A DNA stretch of 64,000 bases from Bryobacteraceae bacterium. Lineage in GTDB: Bacteria; Acidobacteriota; Terriglobia; Bryobacterales; Bryobacteraceae. The position numbers were made by a program, and so were the translations under genes. Where the stretch lies: contig JARKOC010000352.1 of NCBI GenBank assembly GCA_029975915.1, positions 1-64,000 of the forward strand, given 5' to 3'. This document shows positions 33,748-44,235 of this stretch, one piece after another (the first letter of the stretch is position 1; every line of letters starts with the position of its first letter). Below the pieces are notes generated by a model. It saw nothing but the letters and a program-made list of their open reading frames with translations. It was not told where the DNA came from and made no database searches.

Positions 33748-34914
33748 ATGCGAAGTGCTATGCTCCCATGTATGGCGCCGAAGCTCGATTTCATGTTTTT
33801 CGATGCCGGGGGTGGTCACCGGGCGGCCGCGACCGCACTGAAGATGGCCATCGAGCGCCAGGGCCGGCCGTGGGAAGTCCGCCTGGTTCATTTGCAGGAC
33901 ATCCTGGACCAGATTGACGTTTTCAAGAAGGTCCTGCGGATCGACCTGCAAGAAATTTACAACCAGATGCTGAAACGGGGGTGGACGCTTGGTTCAGTGA
34001 CCGGGCTGAAGTTCATGCACCAGGTGATCCGGCTCTATCACGGGGCGCAGGTTCGTCTGCTGGAGGAGCATTGGAGGAGGCATCCGGCCGACATGGTGGT
34101 GTCGCTGGTGCCGAATTTCAACCGGGCGATGTTCGAGGGGTACGCGAAGGCGTGCCCGGGGCGGCCGTATGTGACCGTTCTGACCGATATCGCCGACTAC
34201 CCGCCGCACTTCTGGATGGAGCGGCAGGAGCAATGGGTGGTTTGCGGAAGCGACAAGGCCGTCCAGCAGGCCTCGGAGATGGGGTATCCGGCCGGGAGGG
34301 TTCACCGGGCGTCAGGGATGATCCTGCACCCGCGGTTCTATGATCTGCCCGAGTTTGACCGGGCTGCGCGGCGGATCGAGCTTGGGCTCGACCCGGAGAG
34401 GCCAACGGCGATCGTGTTGTTTGGCGGGTTTGGATCGAAGGCCATGCTGGGGATTCTGAAGCGCCTGGACGGGTCGGGGCTCGACATGCAGGCGATTCTC
34501 ATCGCCGGACGCAACGACGCGCTGCGGGTGAAACTGGAAGCGTTAAAAACGCGGATGAAGAAGCATGTGGTCGGATTCACGAGCGAGGTGCCGTCCTACA
34601 TGCGCGCCGCGGACTTCTTCATCGGCAAGCCGGGGCCGGGGTCGATCTCCGAGGCGATTCACCTGGGGTTGCCGGTGATCACGGTTTCGAACGCCTGGAC
34701 GCTGCCGCAGGAGAGGTATAACGCCGAGTGGCTGACAGAAAACGGGCTGGGGCTGGTGCTGAGGTCGTTCGACGGAATCGCGGAGGCGGCGGGGCGGATG
34801 CTGGCGGGCACAACGTTGAGCGAGATGCGGGCGCGGGCGGCCCGGCTGGACAACCAGGCCGTATGGGAGATTCCGGAGATGCTGGCTTCGATTCTGGGGC
34901 AACTCCCGGCTTGA
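33748..34914 (+). CDS. GT28-type glycosyltransferase (MGDG synthase/UgtP-like)
   Basis: A 388-residue protein. ATG 33748 follows GGGGAAA; an in-frame GTG at 33727 and ATG 33772 are alternatives. The N-domain begins DFMFFDAGGGHRAAATALK, the family's acceptor-side glycine/histidine motif. The C-domain has VLFGGFGSKAM and the nucleotide-sugar site GKPGPGSISEAIHLGLPVI. Such enzymes add galactose or glucose to diacylglycerol, making membrane glycolipids; MurG is a relative. Convergent with lptD. Confidence 0.85.
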   Translation: MRSAMLPCMAPKLDFMFFDAGGGHRAAATALKMAIERQGRPWEVRLVHLQDILDQIDVFKKVLRIDLQEIYNQMLKRGWTLGSVTGLKFMHQVIRLYHGAQVRLLEEHWRRHPADMVVSLVPNFNRAMFEGYAKACPGRPYVTVLTDIADYPPHFWMERQEQWVVCGSDKAVQQASEMGYPAGRVHRASGMILHPRFYDLPEFDRAARRIELGLDPERPTAIVLFGGFGSKAMLGILKRLDGSGLDMQAILIAGRNDALRVKLEALKTRMKKHVVGFTSEVPSYMRAADFFIGKPGPGSISEAIHLGLPVITVSNAWTLPQERYNAEWLTENGLGLVLRSFDGIAEAAGRMLAGTTLSEMRARAARLDNQAVWEIPEMLASILGQLPA

Positions 34915-34947
34915 GAACAGCGTCCGGTCAGGGATTCCAGGGCGCGG

Positions 34948-37272
34948 CTAGAACAGGCGCTCCTGCCGGCGCAAAGTTCCGAAGCTGCCGATGTTGGCGA
35001 TGACCAACGCGGCACGGAACTGGTTTTCATTTCTTGCACCAACAGCAAATCGCCTGTACTGAACACTATAAGCGCAACAATTCGTGTTATACGTCACCTG
35101 GGTATTAGCGAACAGCATGACGTTGGTCCGGTAGTCGTAGATGGCCATGAAGCCCATGTTCCAGCCGCGTTTGTTCTCCTGCCCGAGGCCAATCATGCCG
35201 CGGAGCTGGTTGCTGGGCGGCGACAGCACGGTGCCAGCCAGCGGGGTGCCGGCGCACGGGTCGGCGCCTTCGGCAAGAGGAGTCGCCAGAGGGACGCAGG
35301 CGACGCGGTTGTGCCCTGCCGAGACGAAATACGAGTTCAGCCTGGCGTCGGCGCTGAAGCTGGTGTTGACGATCTTTCCACGCAGAGGGTCGTAGTCGCT
35401 CCGCCATTCGAAGCCGAAACCGGGCCGGGGCTGCGCCCGCAGAACGGAGATGACAGGGCTGTAGCCTCGCTGCCGGTCAAGAAACGTATAAGCCGATAGT
35501 TGAACTGTCGACTGAAAGACATTGCGATAGTTTGACTTAAGCGCGCCGCCGAAATCGCGGTCGAAAAAGCGCCGCTGAGTCACTTCCCAAGTCAGCAGGT
35601 CCACAACTTGCCCATCGCGACGCTTAGCCCAGAAGCGATTGGCGATGGAGATATCGACTTCGGTTGTATCGACCAGGATCTCGGTCTCGTCATAGCGGAT
35701 CAGGCGGTCGAAGTCGGTTACGCCCCTCAGTGAGCGGAATGTGGCCCGGGGTTCGATGGAGTGTTTCAACTGCTGCCCCATCCAGCGTGGCGCCTTGAAG
35801 ATTCGGACCAGGCTGGGCAGGGTGAGATCGGCGCCCCACTCTTTCGTAAAACGGTTTAGGTTTTGTCCGGAAATAATTCCATCTCTGAAACTTGAGCCAT
35901 AGTATGTATTTCTGACAGACACCCATGGCGCAAGGTGGACATCTTTCCATCTCAGGGCGGTGGAAATGCGCGGCTCGAAGTCGATTCTCTCGACGAATTG
36001 CCGGGTTTGGAACAAGGGTTGTGTTCTGCGCATGAGGCCGAAGCTGGATCCCCAACTGATCCAAACCGGCAAGCCTTTCCGGATTTCCCGTTCGCGTGAG
36101 GCAAATTCAACCTGGGGGAGCTTGCGGATGGAGATCTTGTTATTGCGCTCGTCCTGCTGAAAGTTCTCCTGTTCGGCGAAGATGCCGTGGAAGTGGAACG
36201 ACGACCAACTCTTGGTGGTGTAGAACATGCTGTTCACTTCGGAGAAGACGGCTTCGTTGAAAGTTTCAGTGAATGCCTGGCGAAACTTGAAATTGCTCAA
36301 GTAATTGATGAAGGCGCGGGACTGAAAGCCCTTTCCCCAGTCCATGCTTCCGGTGGCGCTGATGATGAAGCCGCCTTCCTTCCGGCGTGTGCCATCGTCG
36401 AGGGGCAGACCTTTGTCGTTGACTCCGTAGATGTAGAAGTCGAAGTCGGACTTGCTGGTGGGCTTGCCGCGGAAGTCGGCCGTATGGGCGAGGCCGCGGA
36501 GAGTGAAGTACTGGGCGCGGTATTGCGCGTCGAAGCTGCGGTTGATGGCCCAATAGTAGCCGAGGCCGGCCATCTGGCCTCGCCGGTTGCTGTTGCCGAT
36601 GGTGGGGGTGAGGAAGCCGCTCTTTCGCGCCTTGGAGGAGAGGTCCTTATACAGGACGGGGGCATAGAGCAGCGGGATTCGTTGCACCTTGAGGACCGCC
36701 TTGTAGGCCAGGGCGCGATCACCGGGAACGATGTCGAATTTGGGCGCGCGCAGGACCCATGAGGGATTGGGATAGGTGCAGTTGGTAATTTCGCCGTCGT
36801 GCAGGATGTAACGATCCTGTTCGCGTTCCGCCCATTTTCCTCTGAACAGGAACGGGTTGCCGGTTGTCAGAATGCCTGGCCGGGGATCGATTTTGCCGGG
36901 AGCCGAACCACTCACCTCATAAAACGTGCCCTGATGGAGCTTCATGTCGTAGTCGGCTCGAGCGGCGCGCATGGTTTCCTGGCGGATCTTGTTGCGGAAA
37001 TGGATGTGTCCACGCGCTTCCGCCAAGCCGGTTCCGGAATCGTAGTCGATCTCATCGGCTTCCAGAAGAATCTCTTCGGATTCGATTGATGCAGAACCCC
37101 GAAGGCGGTATTTGGAGCCGTCCACTTCCTTATGAATCGCCTTCACGATGTATTCATTGGCGCCTTCCGGCTGTTGTGCGAGGAGCAACAGAGGGAGCAG
37201 CGCAAAAAGCGATAGTCGAACGAGGCCTCCGAAGTAACAGATCCCAAAAGAAATGTCGTGACATTTCCACAA
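34948..37272 (-). CDS. lptD: LPS-assembly outer-membrane protein LptD
   Basis: A protein of up to 774 residues. After a hydrophobic leader (LSLFALLPLLLLA) comes an OstA/LptA-like jellyroll (SASIESEEILLEADEIDYDSG, GLAEARGHIHFR), then the LptD barrel with GFLTPTIGNSNRRGQ and YYWAINRSFDAQ, ending in aromatic-rich strands. It inserts lipopolysaccharide into the outer leaflet. The start is unsure: the longest frame begins at TTG 37272 with no ribosome site and no ATG lies near the signal peptide. Convergent with the glycosyltransferase; its presence shows an LPS-bearing outer membrane. Confidence 0.88.
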   Translation of the reverse strand: MWKCHDISFGICYFGGLVRLSLFALLPLLLLAQQPEGANEYIVKAIHKEVDGSKYRLRGSASIESEEILLEADEIDYDSGTGLAEARGHIHFRNKIRQETMRAARADYDMKLHQGTFYEVSGSAPGKIDPRPGILTTGNPFLFRGKWAEREQDRYILHDGEITNCTYPNPSWVLRAPKFDIVPGDRALAYKAVLKVQRIPLLYAPVLYKDLSSKARKSGFLTPTIGNSNRRGQMAGLGYYWAINRSFDAQYRAQYFTLRGLAHTADFRGKPTSKSDFDFYIYGVNDKGLPLDDGTRRKEGGFIISATGSMDWGKGFQSRAFINYLSNFKFRQAFTETFNEAVFSEVNSMFYTTKSWSSFHFHGIFAEQENFQQDERNNKISIRKLPQVEFASREREIRKGLPVWISWGSSFGLMRRTQPLFQTRQFVERIDFEPRISTALRWKDVHLAPWVSVRNTYYGSSFRDGIISGQNLNRFTKEWGADLTLPSLVRIFKAPRWMGQQLKHSIEPRATFRSLRGVTDFDRLIRYDETEILVDTTEVDISIANRFWAKRRDGQVVDLLTWEVTQRRFFDRDFGGALKSNYRNVFQSTVQLSAYTFLDRQRGYSPVISVLRAQPRPGFGFEWRSDYDPLRGKIVNTSFSADARLNSYFVSAGHNRVACVPLATPLAEGADPCAGTPLAGTVLSPPSNQLRGMIGLGQENKRGWNMGFMAIYDYRTNVMLFANTQVTYNTNCCAYSVQYRRFAVGARNENQFRAALVIANIGSFGTLRRQERLF

Positions 37273-37404
37273 GGTTATGTTACTTAAGAGTGGATGGTCT
37301 AGGACTTTGGTCAGGGGAGGCCTCTCAAAGCCTCAACCTAGCACGGTCCCGGAAGTGCGATCAAGCAAGGCTTTGAGCCGGGCGGTGGAGATCGCGGAAA
37401 GGAT

Positions 37405-38286
37405 GTGCGAGCGCCGATGTATTGCGAATACTGCGGGCAGGACAATCACGACGGCGCCTACCGGTGTGCGCGTTGCAGGACGCGGCTGGACCCGCGAGTC
37501 CCGCACGTCGAAGGGAAGGGCGCCGTGCTGACCACGGCGACGGCGCCGAAGCTCGCGCCAGAGAACCCGCCTGCGCCGGCTCCCCGGCTGCAGACGCACG
37601 AAGGCGGCGGAGCGTCGATCCCAGCGGGCGCGCGTCCCATGCGGCAACCGGGTTTGTTCAGTGATTCCTCTGCATCCAGTCCCGTGGCGCAGATGGAGGC
37701 GTACGTACCGATCCGGTCCCGAACGCGCGCTCCCGAGGCGTTCGTCGAGTTGAAGAGGAAGAGTCCATCGAAGAGGGTCTCGGAACTTCAGGCATCCTTC
37801 GATTACGACACGCCCGGACCGAACACAGCATTGAAATGCGCCACGGCGTTTGAAGGTTCGCGCGCGCCATGGCCGGTTCTGCTGGCCGGCACTTTGACCG
37901 ACGCCGCCATCGTGGGGTTGTTCTCGTTGATTGCAGCGCTGGTCGCAAGGCAGGGACTGATCGCCTGGACCGGCAGGGCTCCGGGCGCCGAGGCTCTGCC
38001 CGCCGCCGGCGCGGCGGTGCTGGTGGTGGCGATTTTGTACAAGACCTTGTGGGCAATGTCCGGCCAGGTCACTCCAGGACTCCAAGGCGTGGGGCTGGAA
38101 CTGGTGGGCTTTGACGGGCGCAGCCCAAGTTTCACGCAAAGGATGGTCCGGCTGCTGATCGGATGGCTCGGCTTGGCCACCTTGGGAATGGGCATCCTGT
38201 ACTCCCTCGTGGACCGGAAAGGCCTCTGCTGGCACGACGACGCTTCGCAGTCGTATCACACCTGGCGCCGCACGAACCGCCAATAG
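37405..38286 (+). CDS. RDD-family membrane protein with N-terminal zinc ribbon
   Basis: A 293-residue protein. Start GTG 37405 or ATG 37417. The N-terminus has MYCEYCGQ and YRCARCRTR, a C-x2-C/C-x2-C zinc ribbon. A proline-rich linker of about 100 residues follows. The last 140 residues form an RDD domain with three hydrophobic helices, starting PWPVLLAGTLTDAAIVG and ending near RKGLCWHDDASQ. RDD proteins are often transporter-like, but the substrate is unknown. Divergent from lptD. Confidence 0.82.
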   Translation: MRAPMYCEYCGQDNHDGAYRCARCRTRLDPRVPHVEGKGAVLTTATAPKLAPENPPAPAPRLQTHEGGGASIPAGARPMRQPGLFSDSSASSPVAQMEAYVPIRSRTRAPEAFVELKRKSPSKRVSELQASFDYDTPGPNTALKCATAFEGSRAPWPVLLAGTLTDAAIVGLFSLIAALVARQGLIAWTGRAPGAEALPAAGAAVLVVAILYKTLWAMSGQVTPGLQGVGLELVGFDGRSPSFTQRMVRLLIGWLGLATLGMGILYSLVDRKGLCWHDDASQSYHTWRRTNRQ

Positions 38287-38337
38287 CAAGACAGGATATG
38301 CTTGAGGTTTGAGCCCGCAGGCTCGGATTTTTCAACC

Positions 38338-39729
38338 ATGTCCATCCAATTCGATCCAGTTAATCTCCATGCCTCGATGACCGGCGTCAAGCATGGTCTC
38401 GACCCGGCCGAAATCCAGGCCGCTCAACCGAAGGCGCTTGCCGCGCTGGGAGGATTCCGAAAGAGCTTCGAGGAAGGCCGCTACGGCTTCCCCGCCCTGC
38501 CATCGCAGCCTCAGGTCCTGAAACAGATTTCGGCCACCGCGGCCTCTCTGGCCGGCAAATACGATACGGTGTGCGTCGCCGGCATCGGCGGTTCGGCGTT
38601 GGGCGCGTGGGCGCTGGACTGCGCGTTGCGCGGGCCGCACCCCATTCAAGCGCGGCACACGCCGGGCAATCCGAGGCTGGTGATTCTGGACAACGTCGAT
38701 CCGGAGTTCATGCAGCTTGCGCTTGAGTCGATGAACCCGGCGCGCACGGTGGTGGTGCCGATCGCAAAGTCAGGAGCGACGGCCGAGACCATGGCGGCGT
38801 TTCTGATTGTCGATGAATGGATGAAGAAGGCCCTTGGCGCCCGCAAAGCCTCGGCGCGGACCATCGCCGTGACCAGCGAAGGACGCGGGGACTTGAAGAC
38901 GTTCGCAAAGGCTAACAACCTAACGACGTTCCACATACCAGAAAACGTCGGCGGGCGGTTCTCTGTGCTATCGCCCGTCGGCCTTGTGCCGGCGGCTCTG
39001 GCGGGACTTGACATCAAGGCGGTGTGCCGCGGCGCCGCGGCGATGAACGCCCTGAGCTGGTCAGAGGATCTGGCGGCCAACGTGGCGTTGCGGTCGGCGC
39101 TGTATCAATTCCTCATCTGGACGCTGCGCAAGAAGCCGATTCAGGTCGCGTTTCCGTATTCAAACCGGCTCTGGGGACTCGCCTTCTGGTTCCGGCAACT
39201 GTGGGCCGAATCGCTTGGCAAGGCCAAGAACCGCAAGGGCAAGACAGTGAACGTTGGCCAGACTCCGGTTGCGGCGTTGGGCGCCACCGATCAGCATTCG
39301 CAGGTTCAGCTCTACATGGAGGGCCCGAACGATAAGGTCTTCTCGTTCTGGGCCGTCAAGCGGTGGGCCACACCGGGCTCGATTCCCAAGACCAGGACGG
39401 GACTGGACAGCTTCGACTACCTGGCCGGCCAGTCTCTAGGGAAACTGATCGACGCCGAGCGCAATGCCACGGCAGCGGCTCTGACTGCGGCCGGAAGGCC
39501 CAATTGCACCTACACGCTGGACCGCGTGGATGCGGCGAACGTGGGCGCGTTTATCCAGATGCTGGAATTCCAGACCGCCTTCATGGGCGAGTTGCTGGAC
39601 ATCGACGCCTTCGACCAGCCGGGCGTCGAGCTGGGCAAAGTGTTCACGTTTGGTCTCATGAACCGGCCGGGATATGAATCCTACGCGGAAACGTATCGCG
39701 CCTATGAGAAGCGCCGCTCGGAGAAGTAG
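38338..39729 (+). CDS. pgi: Glucose-6-phosphate isomerase
   Basis: A 463-residue glycolytic enzyme that interconverts glucose 6-phosphate and fructose 6-phosphate. Start set at ATG 38338; the upstream extension to 38302 has no support. Phosphosugar-binding SIS motifs: VCVAGIGGSALGAWALDCAL, VVVPIAKSGATAETMA, ENVGGRFSVLSPVG, and GATDQHSQVQLYMEGPNDK near residue 320, carrying the family's active-site glutamine/histidine region. Shorter than the classical 550-residue enzyme, as in many bacteria. Convergent with gyrA. Confidence 0.93.
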   Translation: MSIQFDPVNLHASMTGVKHGLDPAEIQAAQPKALAALGGFRKSFEEGRYGFPALPSQPQVLKQISATAASLAGKYDTVCVAGIGGSALGAWALDCALRGPHPIQARHTPGNPRLVILDNVDPEFMQLALESMNPARTVVVPIAKSGATAETMAAFLIVDEWMKKALGARKASARTIAVTSEGRGDLKTFAKANNLTTFHIPENVGGRFSVLSPVGLVPAALAGLDIKAVCRGAAAMNALSWSEDLAANVALRSALYQFLIWTLRKKPIQVAFPYSNRLWGLAFWFRQLWAESLGKAKNRKGKTVNVGQTPVAALGATDQHSQVQLYMEGPNDKVFSFWAVKRWATPGSIPKTRTGLDSFDYLAGQSLGKLIDAERNATAAALTAAGRPNCTYTLDRVDAANVGAFIQMLEFQTAFMGELLDIDAFDQPGVELGKVFTFGLMNRPGYESYAETYRAYEKRRSEK

Positions 39730-39753
39730 GGGTCAGACAGAGCCAGCAATGGA

Positions 39754-39781
39754 AAAAGCGGCGCCCGTGAGCGCCGCTTTT
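39754..39781. terminator. Bidirectional terminator between pgi and gyrA
   Basis: Perfect 11-bp stem AAAAGCGGCGC (39754-39764) with GCGCCGCTTTT (39771-39781) and a 6-base loop. A-rich and T-rich arms make it work in both directions for these convergent genes. Confidence 0.85.
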
Positions 39782-39800
39782 CAATTGGAAACAGTCTGGG

Positions 39801-42428
39801 TTAGACGAGGGGCAGGTCGCCCTGCGGGTTGTCTTCCTCGACCGATTCGGCTTCGTCCACCTTGCAGATGGCGGCCACTTTGTCCTCGCCTTCGAGGGTG
39901 ACAAGCTTGACGCCGGAGGCAGAGCGGCCCGTCTTGCGGATATCGCCCGAGTCGGTCCGGATGATCTTGCCTTCGGCGGTGATGAGGATCACGTCGGTGT
40001 CCTCCTGCACGGCCAGGATGCCCAGGACCTTGTCGGTCTTGTTTTTCAACTTCATGTTGATGACACCCTTGCCGCCGCGGGTCTGGAGGCGGTATTCGGC
40101 GACCTTGGTGCGTTTACCGTAACCGTTTTCGGCCACCGACAGAACATAGTCGTCCTCGTTGACCACTTCCATTCCTACGATGTAGTCGTTCTTCACCTTG
40201 AAACGCATCGAGGTGACGCCGGCGGCCGGGCGTCCCATCGGCCGCACGTCGGTCTCCTTGAACTTGATGGCCATGCCCTCGCGGGTGGCGAGCACGATCA
40301 TATTGTTGCCGTTGCTGAGTTGAGCCTCGATCAGCTCGTCGTCGTCTTTCAGGCCGATGGCGATAATGCCGCGCGACGACGGGTTGGAGAAGACCGATAG
40401 GTCGCACTTTTTGATCACGCCGTTGCGCGTGGCCATGACGACGAAGGTGTCCGGGGAGAAGTCGTTGACGCCCTGGAAGGCGCGCACGGTCTCGTCGGGC
40501 TCGAGGTTGACAAGTCCGTTGATGTTTTTGCCCTTGGCCGCCGCGGCAGCGTCGGGTATTGACCACACCTTTAGCCAGTACAAGCGCCCGCGCGAAGTGA
40601 ACACAAGCAGATAGGCATGGGTGTTGATGACCATCATGTGCTCGACCACATCTTCCGAGCGCGTGACCATGCCGATGCGGCCCTTGCCGCCGCGGGACTG
40701 CCGCCGGTAGGTATCCAGCGACGTGCGCTTCAGGTATCCGCCGCGCGTCACCGTCACTACGACGTCCTCGTCCGGAATCAGGTCGGCGAGAGTCAGTTCG
40801 CCCTCGTCGTCGACAATCTCGGTGCGGCGGGCGTCGCCGAAGTCCTTCTGAACTTCTTTCAATTCCTGGACGATGACGCCGCGCAGTTTCTGGTCGGAGC
40901 CGAGGATTTCCAGATACTCGGCGATCATGCGCTGAATCTCCGCCAGCTCGTCGAGGATCTTCTGCTGCTCCATGCCGGTGAGGCGCTGGAGCTGGAGTTC
41001 GATAATGGCCTGCGCCTGGCGTTCGGTGAAGTCGAATCGGGAGACCGCTTCGCCGTTGAAGACCAATTGCGGCGACCACTTCTCCAGCACGGCTTCGAGT
41101 TTCGGATTCTCGGGAAACTCCATGCCGCCGGTGAGCGCTTCCTTAGCTTCCTTCGGGTTTTTGCAGGCGCGGATGGTTTCGATCACCGCGTCGAGGTTCT
41201 GGAGCGCCTTCTGGAATCCAAGCAGGATGTGCTCACGGTCGCGCGCTTTGCGGAGCAGGAATTCCGTGCGCCGGCGGACCACTTCGACCCTGTGTTCGAT
41301 GAAGCGCTTGATGATGTCGATCAAGCCCAGCTCGCGCGGCTGGCCGTTGACGATCGACAGCATAATGACGCCGAAGTTCACCTGCATCTGGGTGAACTTG
41401 TAGAGGTTGTTGAGAACGATCTCCGGCTGCTCGTTGCGCTTCAGTTCGATCACGACGCGCAGGCCGTCGCGGTCGCTTTCGTCGCGGATGTCGGAGATGC
41501 CTTCGAGCCGTTTTTCGTTGACAAGCTGGGCAATCTGTTCGACCAGCTTCGCCTTGTTCACCTGGTAAGGGATCTCGGTGATGACGATGGCCTCGCGGTC
41601 CTTGCTGATGCGCTCGGTGGCCGCCTTGGCGCGGATTTTGAGAGATCCGCGGCCCTTAGTGAAGTAGTCGATGATGCCCTGCCGGCCGAGCAGGATGGCG
41701 CCGGTTGGAAAGTCCGGCCCGGGCACCATTTCCATGATTTTGGTCAGCGGCGTGTGCGGATCCTTGATCAGGGCGATGACGGCGTTAATGATCTCGGTCA
41801 GGTTGTGCGGCGGAATGCGGGTGGCCATGCCGACGGCGATGCCCTCGCTGCCGTTCACCAGAAGATTGGGCACGCGGGTGGGCAGGACAACAGGTTCCTG
41901 CTCGCTGTCGTCGTAGTTGGCGCGGAACTCGACGGTATCCTTGTCGATATCTTCGAGCAGGGCCGTCGAGATACGGCTCAGCCGGGCCTCGGTGTAGCGC
42001 ATGGCCGCCGGCGGGTCGGCGTCGATCGAGCCGAAGTTGCCCTGGCCGTCCACAAGCGGGTAGCGCAGAGAAAACGGCTGGGCCATTCGAACCAAGGCAT
42101 CGTAAACTGAACTGTCGCCATGAGGATGGTACTTGCCCATCACTTCGCCGACGATTTTGGCGCACTTGCGCGTCGGGCGGTTGTAGTTCAGCCCCATCTC
42201 CGACATGCCGTACAGGATGCGGCGGTGGACGGGCTTCATGCCGTCGCGGACATCAGGCAAGGCGCGTCCGATGATGACGCTCATGGAGTAATCGAGATAC
42301 GACTGGCGCATCTCGTCTTCGAGGTTCACGGGCGTGATATTGCGACGGTCGCCCAAGGGCAACTGCACCCCTCCGCCCGGCGGCACGGGGGGCACGGGAG
42401 GCGTGTTAGGATCCTGAGGATTGGACAT
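39801..42428 (-). CDS. gyrA: DNA gyrase subunit A
   Basis: An 875-residue type II topoisomerase subunit that breaks and rejoins DNA to supercoil it. Start at ATG 42428; frames upstream to 42686 are antisense to the SRPBCC gene. Catalytic Tyr145 in [10 protein letters not shown]. The quinolone region [10 protein letters not shown] keeps serine and aspartate (S106 and D110, equal to E. coli S83 and D87), so no classical resistance change. The C-terminal beta-pinwheel has a GyrA box QSRGGKG, slightly off the usual QRRGGKG, and a later QTRGGKG. The N-terminus has a short proline-rich extension ([11 protein letters not shown]). Confidence 0.96.
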   Translation of the reverse strand: MSNPQDPNTPPVPPVPPGGGVQLPLGDRRNITPVNLEDEMRQSYLDYSMSVIIGRALPDVRDGMKPVHRRILYGMSEMGLNYNRPTRKCAKIVGEVMGKYHPHGDSSVYDALVRMAQPFSLRYPLVDGQGNFGSIDADPPAAMRYTEARLSRISTALLEDIDKDTVEFRANYDDSEQEPVVLPTRVPNLLVNGSEGIAVGMATRIPPHNLTEIINAVIALIKDPHTPLTKIMEMVPGPDFPTGAILLGRQGIIDYFTKGRGSLKIRAKAATERISKDREAIVITEIPYQVNKAKLVEQIAQLVNEKRLEGISDIRDESDRDGLRVVIELKRNEQPEIVLNNLYKFTQMQVNFGVIMLSIVNGQPRELGLIDIIKRFIEHRVEVVRRRTEFLLRKARDREHILLGFQKALQNLDAVIETIRACKNPKEAKEALTGGMEFPENPKLEAVLEKWSPQLVFNGEAVSRFDFTERQAQAIIELQLQRLTGMEQQKILDELAEIQRMIAEYLEILGSDQKLRGVIVQELKEVQKDFGDARRTEIVDDEGELTLADLIPDEDVVVTVTRGGYLKRTSLDTYRRQSRGGKGRIGMVTRSEDVVEHMMVINTHAYLLVFTSRGRLYWLKVWSIPDAAAAAKGKNINGLVNLEPDETVRAFQGVNDFSPDTFVVMATRNGVIKKCDLSVFSNPSSRGIIAIGLKDDDELIEAQLSNGNNMIVLATREGMAIKFKETDVRPMGRPAAGVTSMRFKVKNDYIVGMEVVNEDDYVLSVAENGYGKRTKVAEYRLQTRGGKGVINMKLKNKTDKVLGILAVQEDTDVILITAEGKIIRTDSGDIRKTGRSASGVKLVTLEGEDKVAAICKVDEAESVEEDNPQGDLPLV

Positions 42429-42500
42429 GTCTGATAAACTGTTAGGATAGCACAAATCGTTGATACGCGGAGGCTTAACCGTCTGGAACACACTCGCCGG

Positions 42501-43220
42501 GTGATCACGCAATCGCTGGCCGTCCCCGCCACGCCACACCGGGCCTGGCAGGCATGGGCCGAGCCTCAATACATCGTGGAATGGTTCAGCGACCAGGCCG
42601 GCGGAGGCCCGCTGCCGGGCGACGAACTGGTGTGGCAATTCAACGGATTCGACCGCCCCATGGGCGCCCGCGTGGTTCGCTCGCACCCGGGGCGCGAGTT
42701 GATCCTGTCGCTCGATGCGGGTCCTTCGGCCAGCCTGCTTGAAGTCCGATTCGAATCGCTTGGAGATGCGACCAACGTCATACTGGTTCAGTCCGGTTTG
42801 CCGGAGGGGAGCGATTTCGACGAACTTGCGGTTGGGATCGCCTCAGGCTGGGCTAATGCGCTCGAGTACTTGAAGCTGTACCTCGCTCAGTATCAGGGCT
42901 TGGCGAAACGCTCGGCGGCCGCCATGGCGCCCATCACGCAGTCCTGCGAAACGGCGATGCAGTGGTTCGAACCGGGGCTGAAACGGGAACGCTGGCTTGA
43001 CGTTCCGGCCACCGAGCTTCAGCCCGGCTGGCGCGCGCCTCGTCACGTGGCCTGGCGCTGGCCCGGCATTGATGGGGTTCTCGAAATGAGCGCATTCGAG
43101 ACGCCGGGGATGCCGCGCACGGCTTGCGTCAGGGCGGTTTATTGGCGCCAGGAGCCTGTCGCAGGACTGGAGGACCGCGTGATCGCCTGTGTGGAGAGGC
43201 TTGCGGCGCTGTTATCCTGA
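42501..43220 (+). CDS. SRPBCC (AHSA1-like) domain protein
   Basis: A 239-residue protein from GTG 42501. The first 140 residues form an SRPBCC fold of the AHSA1 type: [20 protein letters not shown], then [18 protein letters not shown] and a final [11 protein letters not shown] helix. Residues 145-239 may be a second, degenerate copy. These domains bind lipids or small hydrophobic ligands. Divergent from gyrA (72 bases between starts). Function unknown. Confidence 0.75.
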   Translation: MITQSLAVPATPHRAWQAWAEPQYIVEWFSDQAGGGPLPGDELVWQFNGFDRPMGARVVRSHPGRELILSLDAGPSASLLEVRFESLGDATNVILVQSGLPEGSDFDELAVGIASGWANALEYLKLYLAQYQGLAKRSAAAMAPITQSCETAMQWFEPGLKRERWLDVPATELQPGWRAPRHVAWRWPGIDGVLEMSAFETPGMPRTACVRAVYWRQEPVAGLEDRVIACVERLAALLS

Positions 43221-43235
43221 GAACGGACGCGCGTC

Positions 43236-44201
43236 ATGCTTTCGATCGTCATCCCCATCCACAACGAAGAGCGCGCAATTTTGAGGCTCTATGACCGCCT
43301 TTCGGCGGTTCTCGAAGATATCGACCGCGCCTACGAGATCATCTTCGTCGACGACGCCTCCAACGACCGCAGCTACGAACTGCTTGCGAATCTCGTCGAG
43401 ACCGACGCCCGGCTGAAAGTCATCCGGCTGCGCCGCAATTTCGGCCAGACCGCTGCGCTGTCGGCCGGCTTCGACGAGGCGCAGGGCAAAGTGATCGTGT
43501 CGATGGACGGCGACCTTCAGCACGCCCCGGAGGACCTCCCCGCCCTGCTAGCCAAGATCGACGAAGGCTATGACATCGCTTCTGGGTGGCGTAAACAGCG
43601 CAATGACAACTTCGTGATGCGCAAGATCCCGTCGCGCATCGCCAACTGGCTGATGTCGCGCGTCTCGGGCATCAAGCTGCATGACTTCGGAACGACGTTC
43701 AAGGCCTACCGCGCCGAGATTCTGAAGGACGTCAACCTCTATGGAGAACTGCACCGCTTCATCCCGGCCCTGGCCAGTTTCTATGGGGCGCGCATCGCCG
43801 AGGTACCCATCACCAATCCGCCGCGCGTCGGCGGCGCGTCGCATTACGGCATTGGCAGAACCTTCAACGTCCTGCTGGACATCATTACCATCCGGTTCCT
43901 GCTGAAGTACATGACGCGGCCGATGCACTTTTTCGGGCGCATAGGGCTGGTCTCCACAGGCATCGGCGGCGCGATCCTGGCCTTCCTGATGGTCAAGAAG
44001 ATACTCGGCTACGAGATCATCATGGAACACGGCCCTCTGCTCGCGGCCGGCGGATTGCTGATGCTGGCCGGACTGATGATGTTCACCACCGGGCTGCTGG
44101 GCGAAATGATGATGCGCACGTATTTCGAAAGCCAGGGCCGCCGCATCTACGCTGTCCGCGACGTCCGCACGAAGAAACAGCAGCAGCGGGCGGGCAACTA
44201 G
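43236..44201 (+). CDS. Family 2 glycosyltransferase, polyprenyl-phosphate sugar transferase type
   Basis: A 321-residue membrane enzyme. The GT2 domain has LSIVIPIHNEERAI, IIFVDDASNDRSYE, RNFGQTAALSAGFDEAQG and VSMDGDLQH, the metal-binding DxD region. Two C-terminal membrane helices (about 230-255 and 265-290) follow, as in GtrB/DPM-like enzymes that move a sugar from a nucleotide to undecaprenyl phosphate. Begins 15 bases after the SRPBCC gene, so possibly cotranscribed. Likely in surface-glycan or lipid A modification. Confidence 0.88.
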   Translation: MLSIVIPIHNEERAILRLYDRLSAVLEDIDRAYEIIFVDDASNDRSYELLANLVETDARLKVIRLRRNFGQTAALSAGFDEAQGKVIVSMDGDLQHAPEDLPALLAKIDEGYDIASGWRKQRNDNFVMRKIPSRIANWLMSRVSGIKLHDFGTTFKAYRAEILKDVNLYGELHRFIPALASFYGARIAEVPITNPPRVGGASHYGIGRTFNVLLDIITIRFLLKYMTRPMHFFGRIGLVSTGIGGAILAFLMVKKILGYEIIMEHGPLLAAGGLLMLAGLMMFTTGLLGEMMMRTYFESQGRRIYAVRDVRTKKQQQRAGN

Positions 44202-44235
44202 CCGCCCACACCGCTGCACCTGCCACCAGGGCATC

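Noticed and set aside
40617..42110. 497-residue plus-strand open frame
   Set aside because: Antisense to gyrA; shadow frame.
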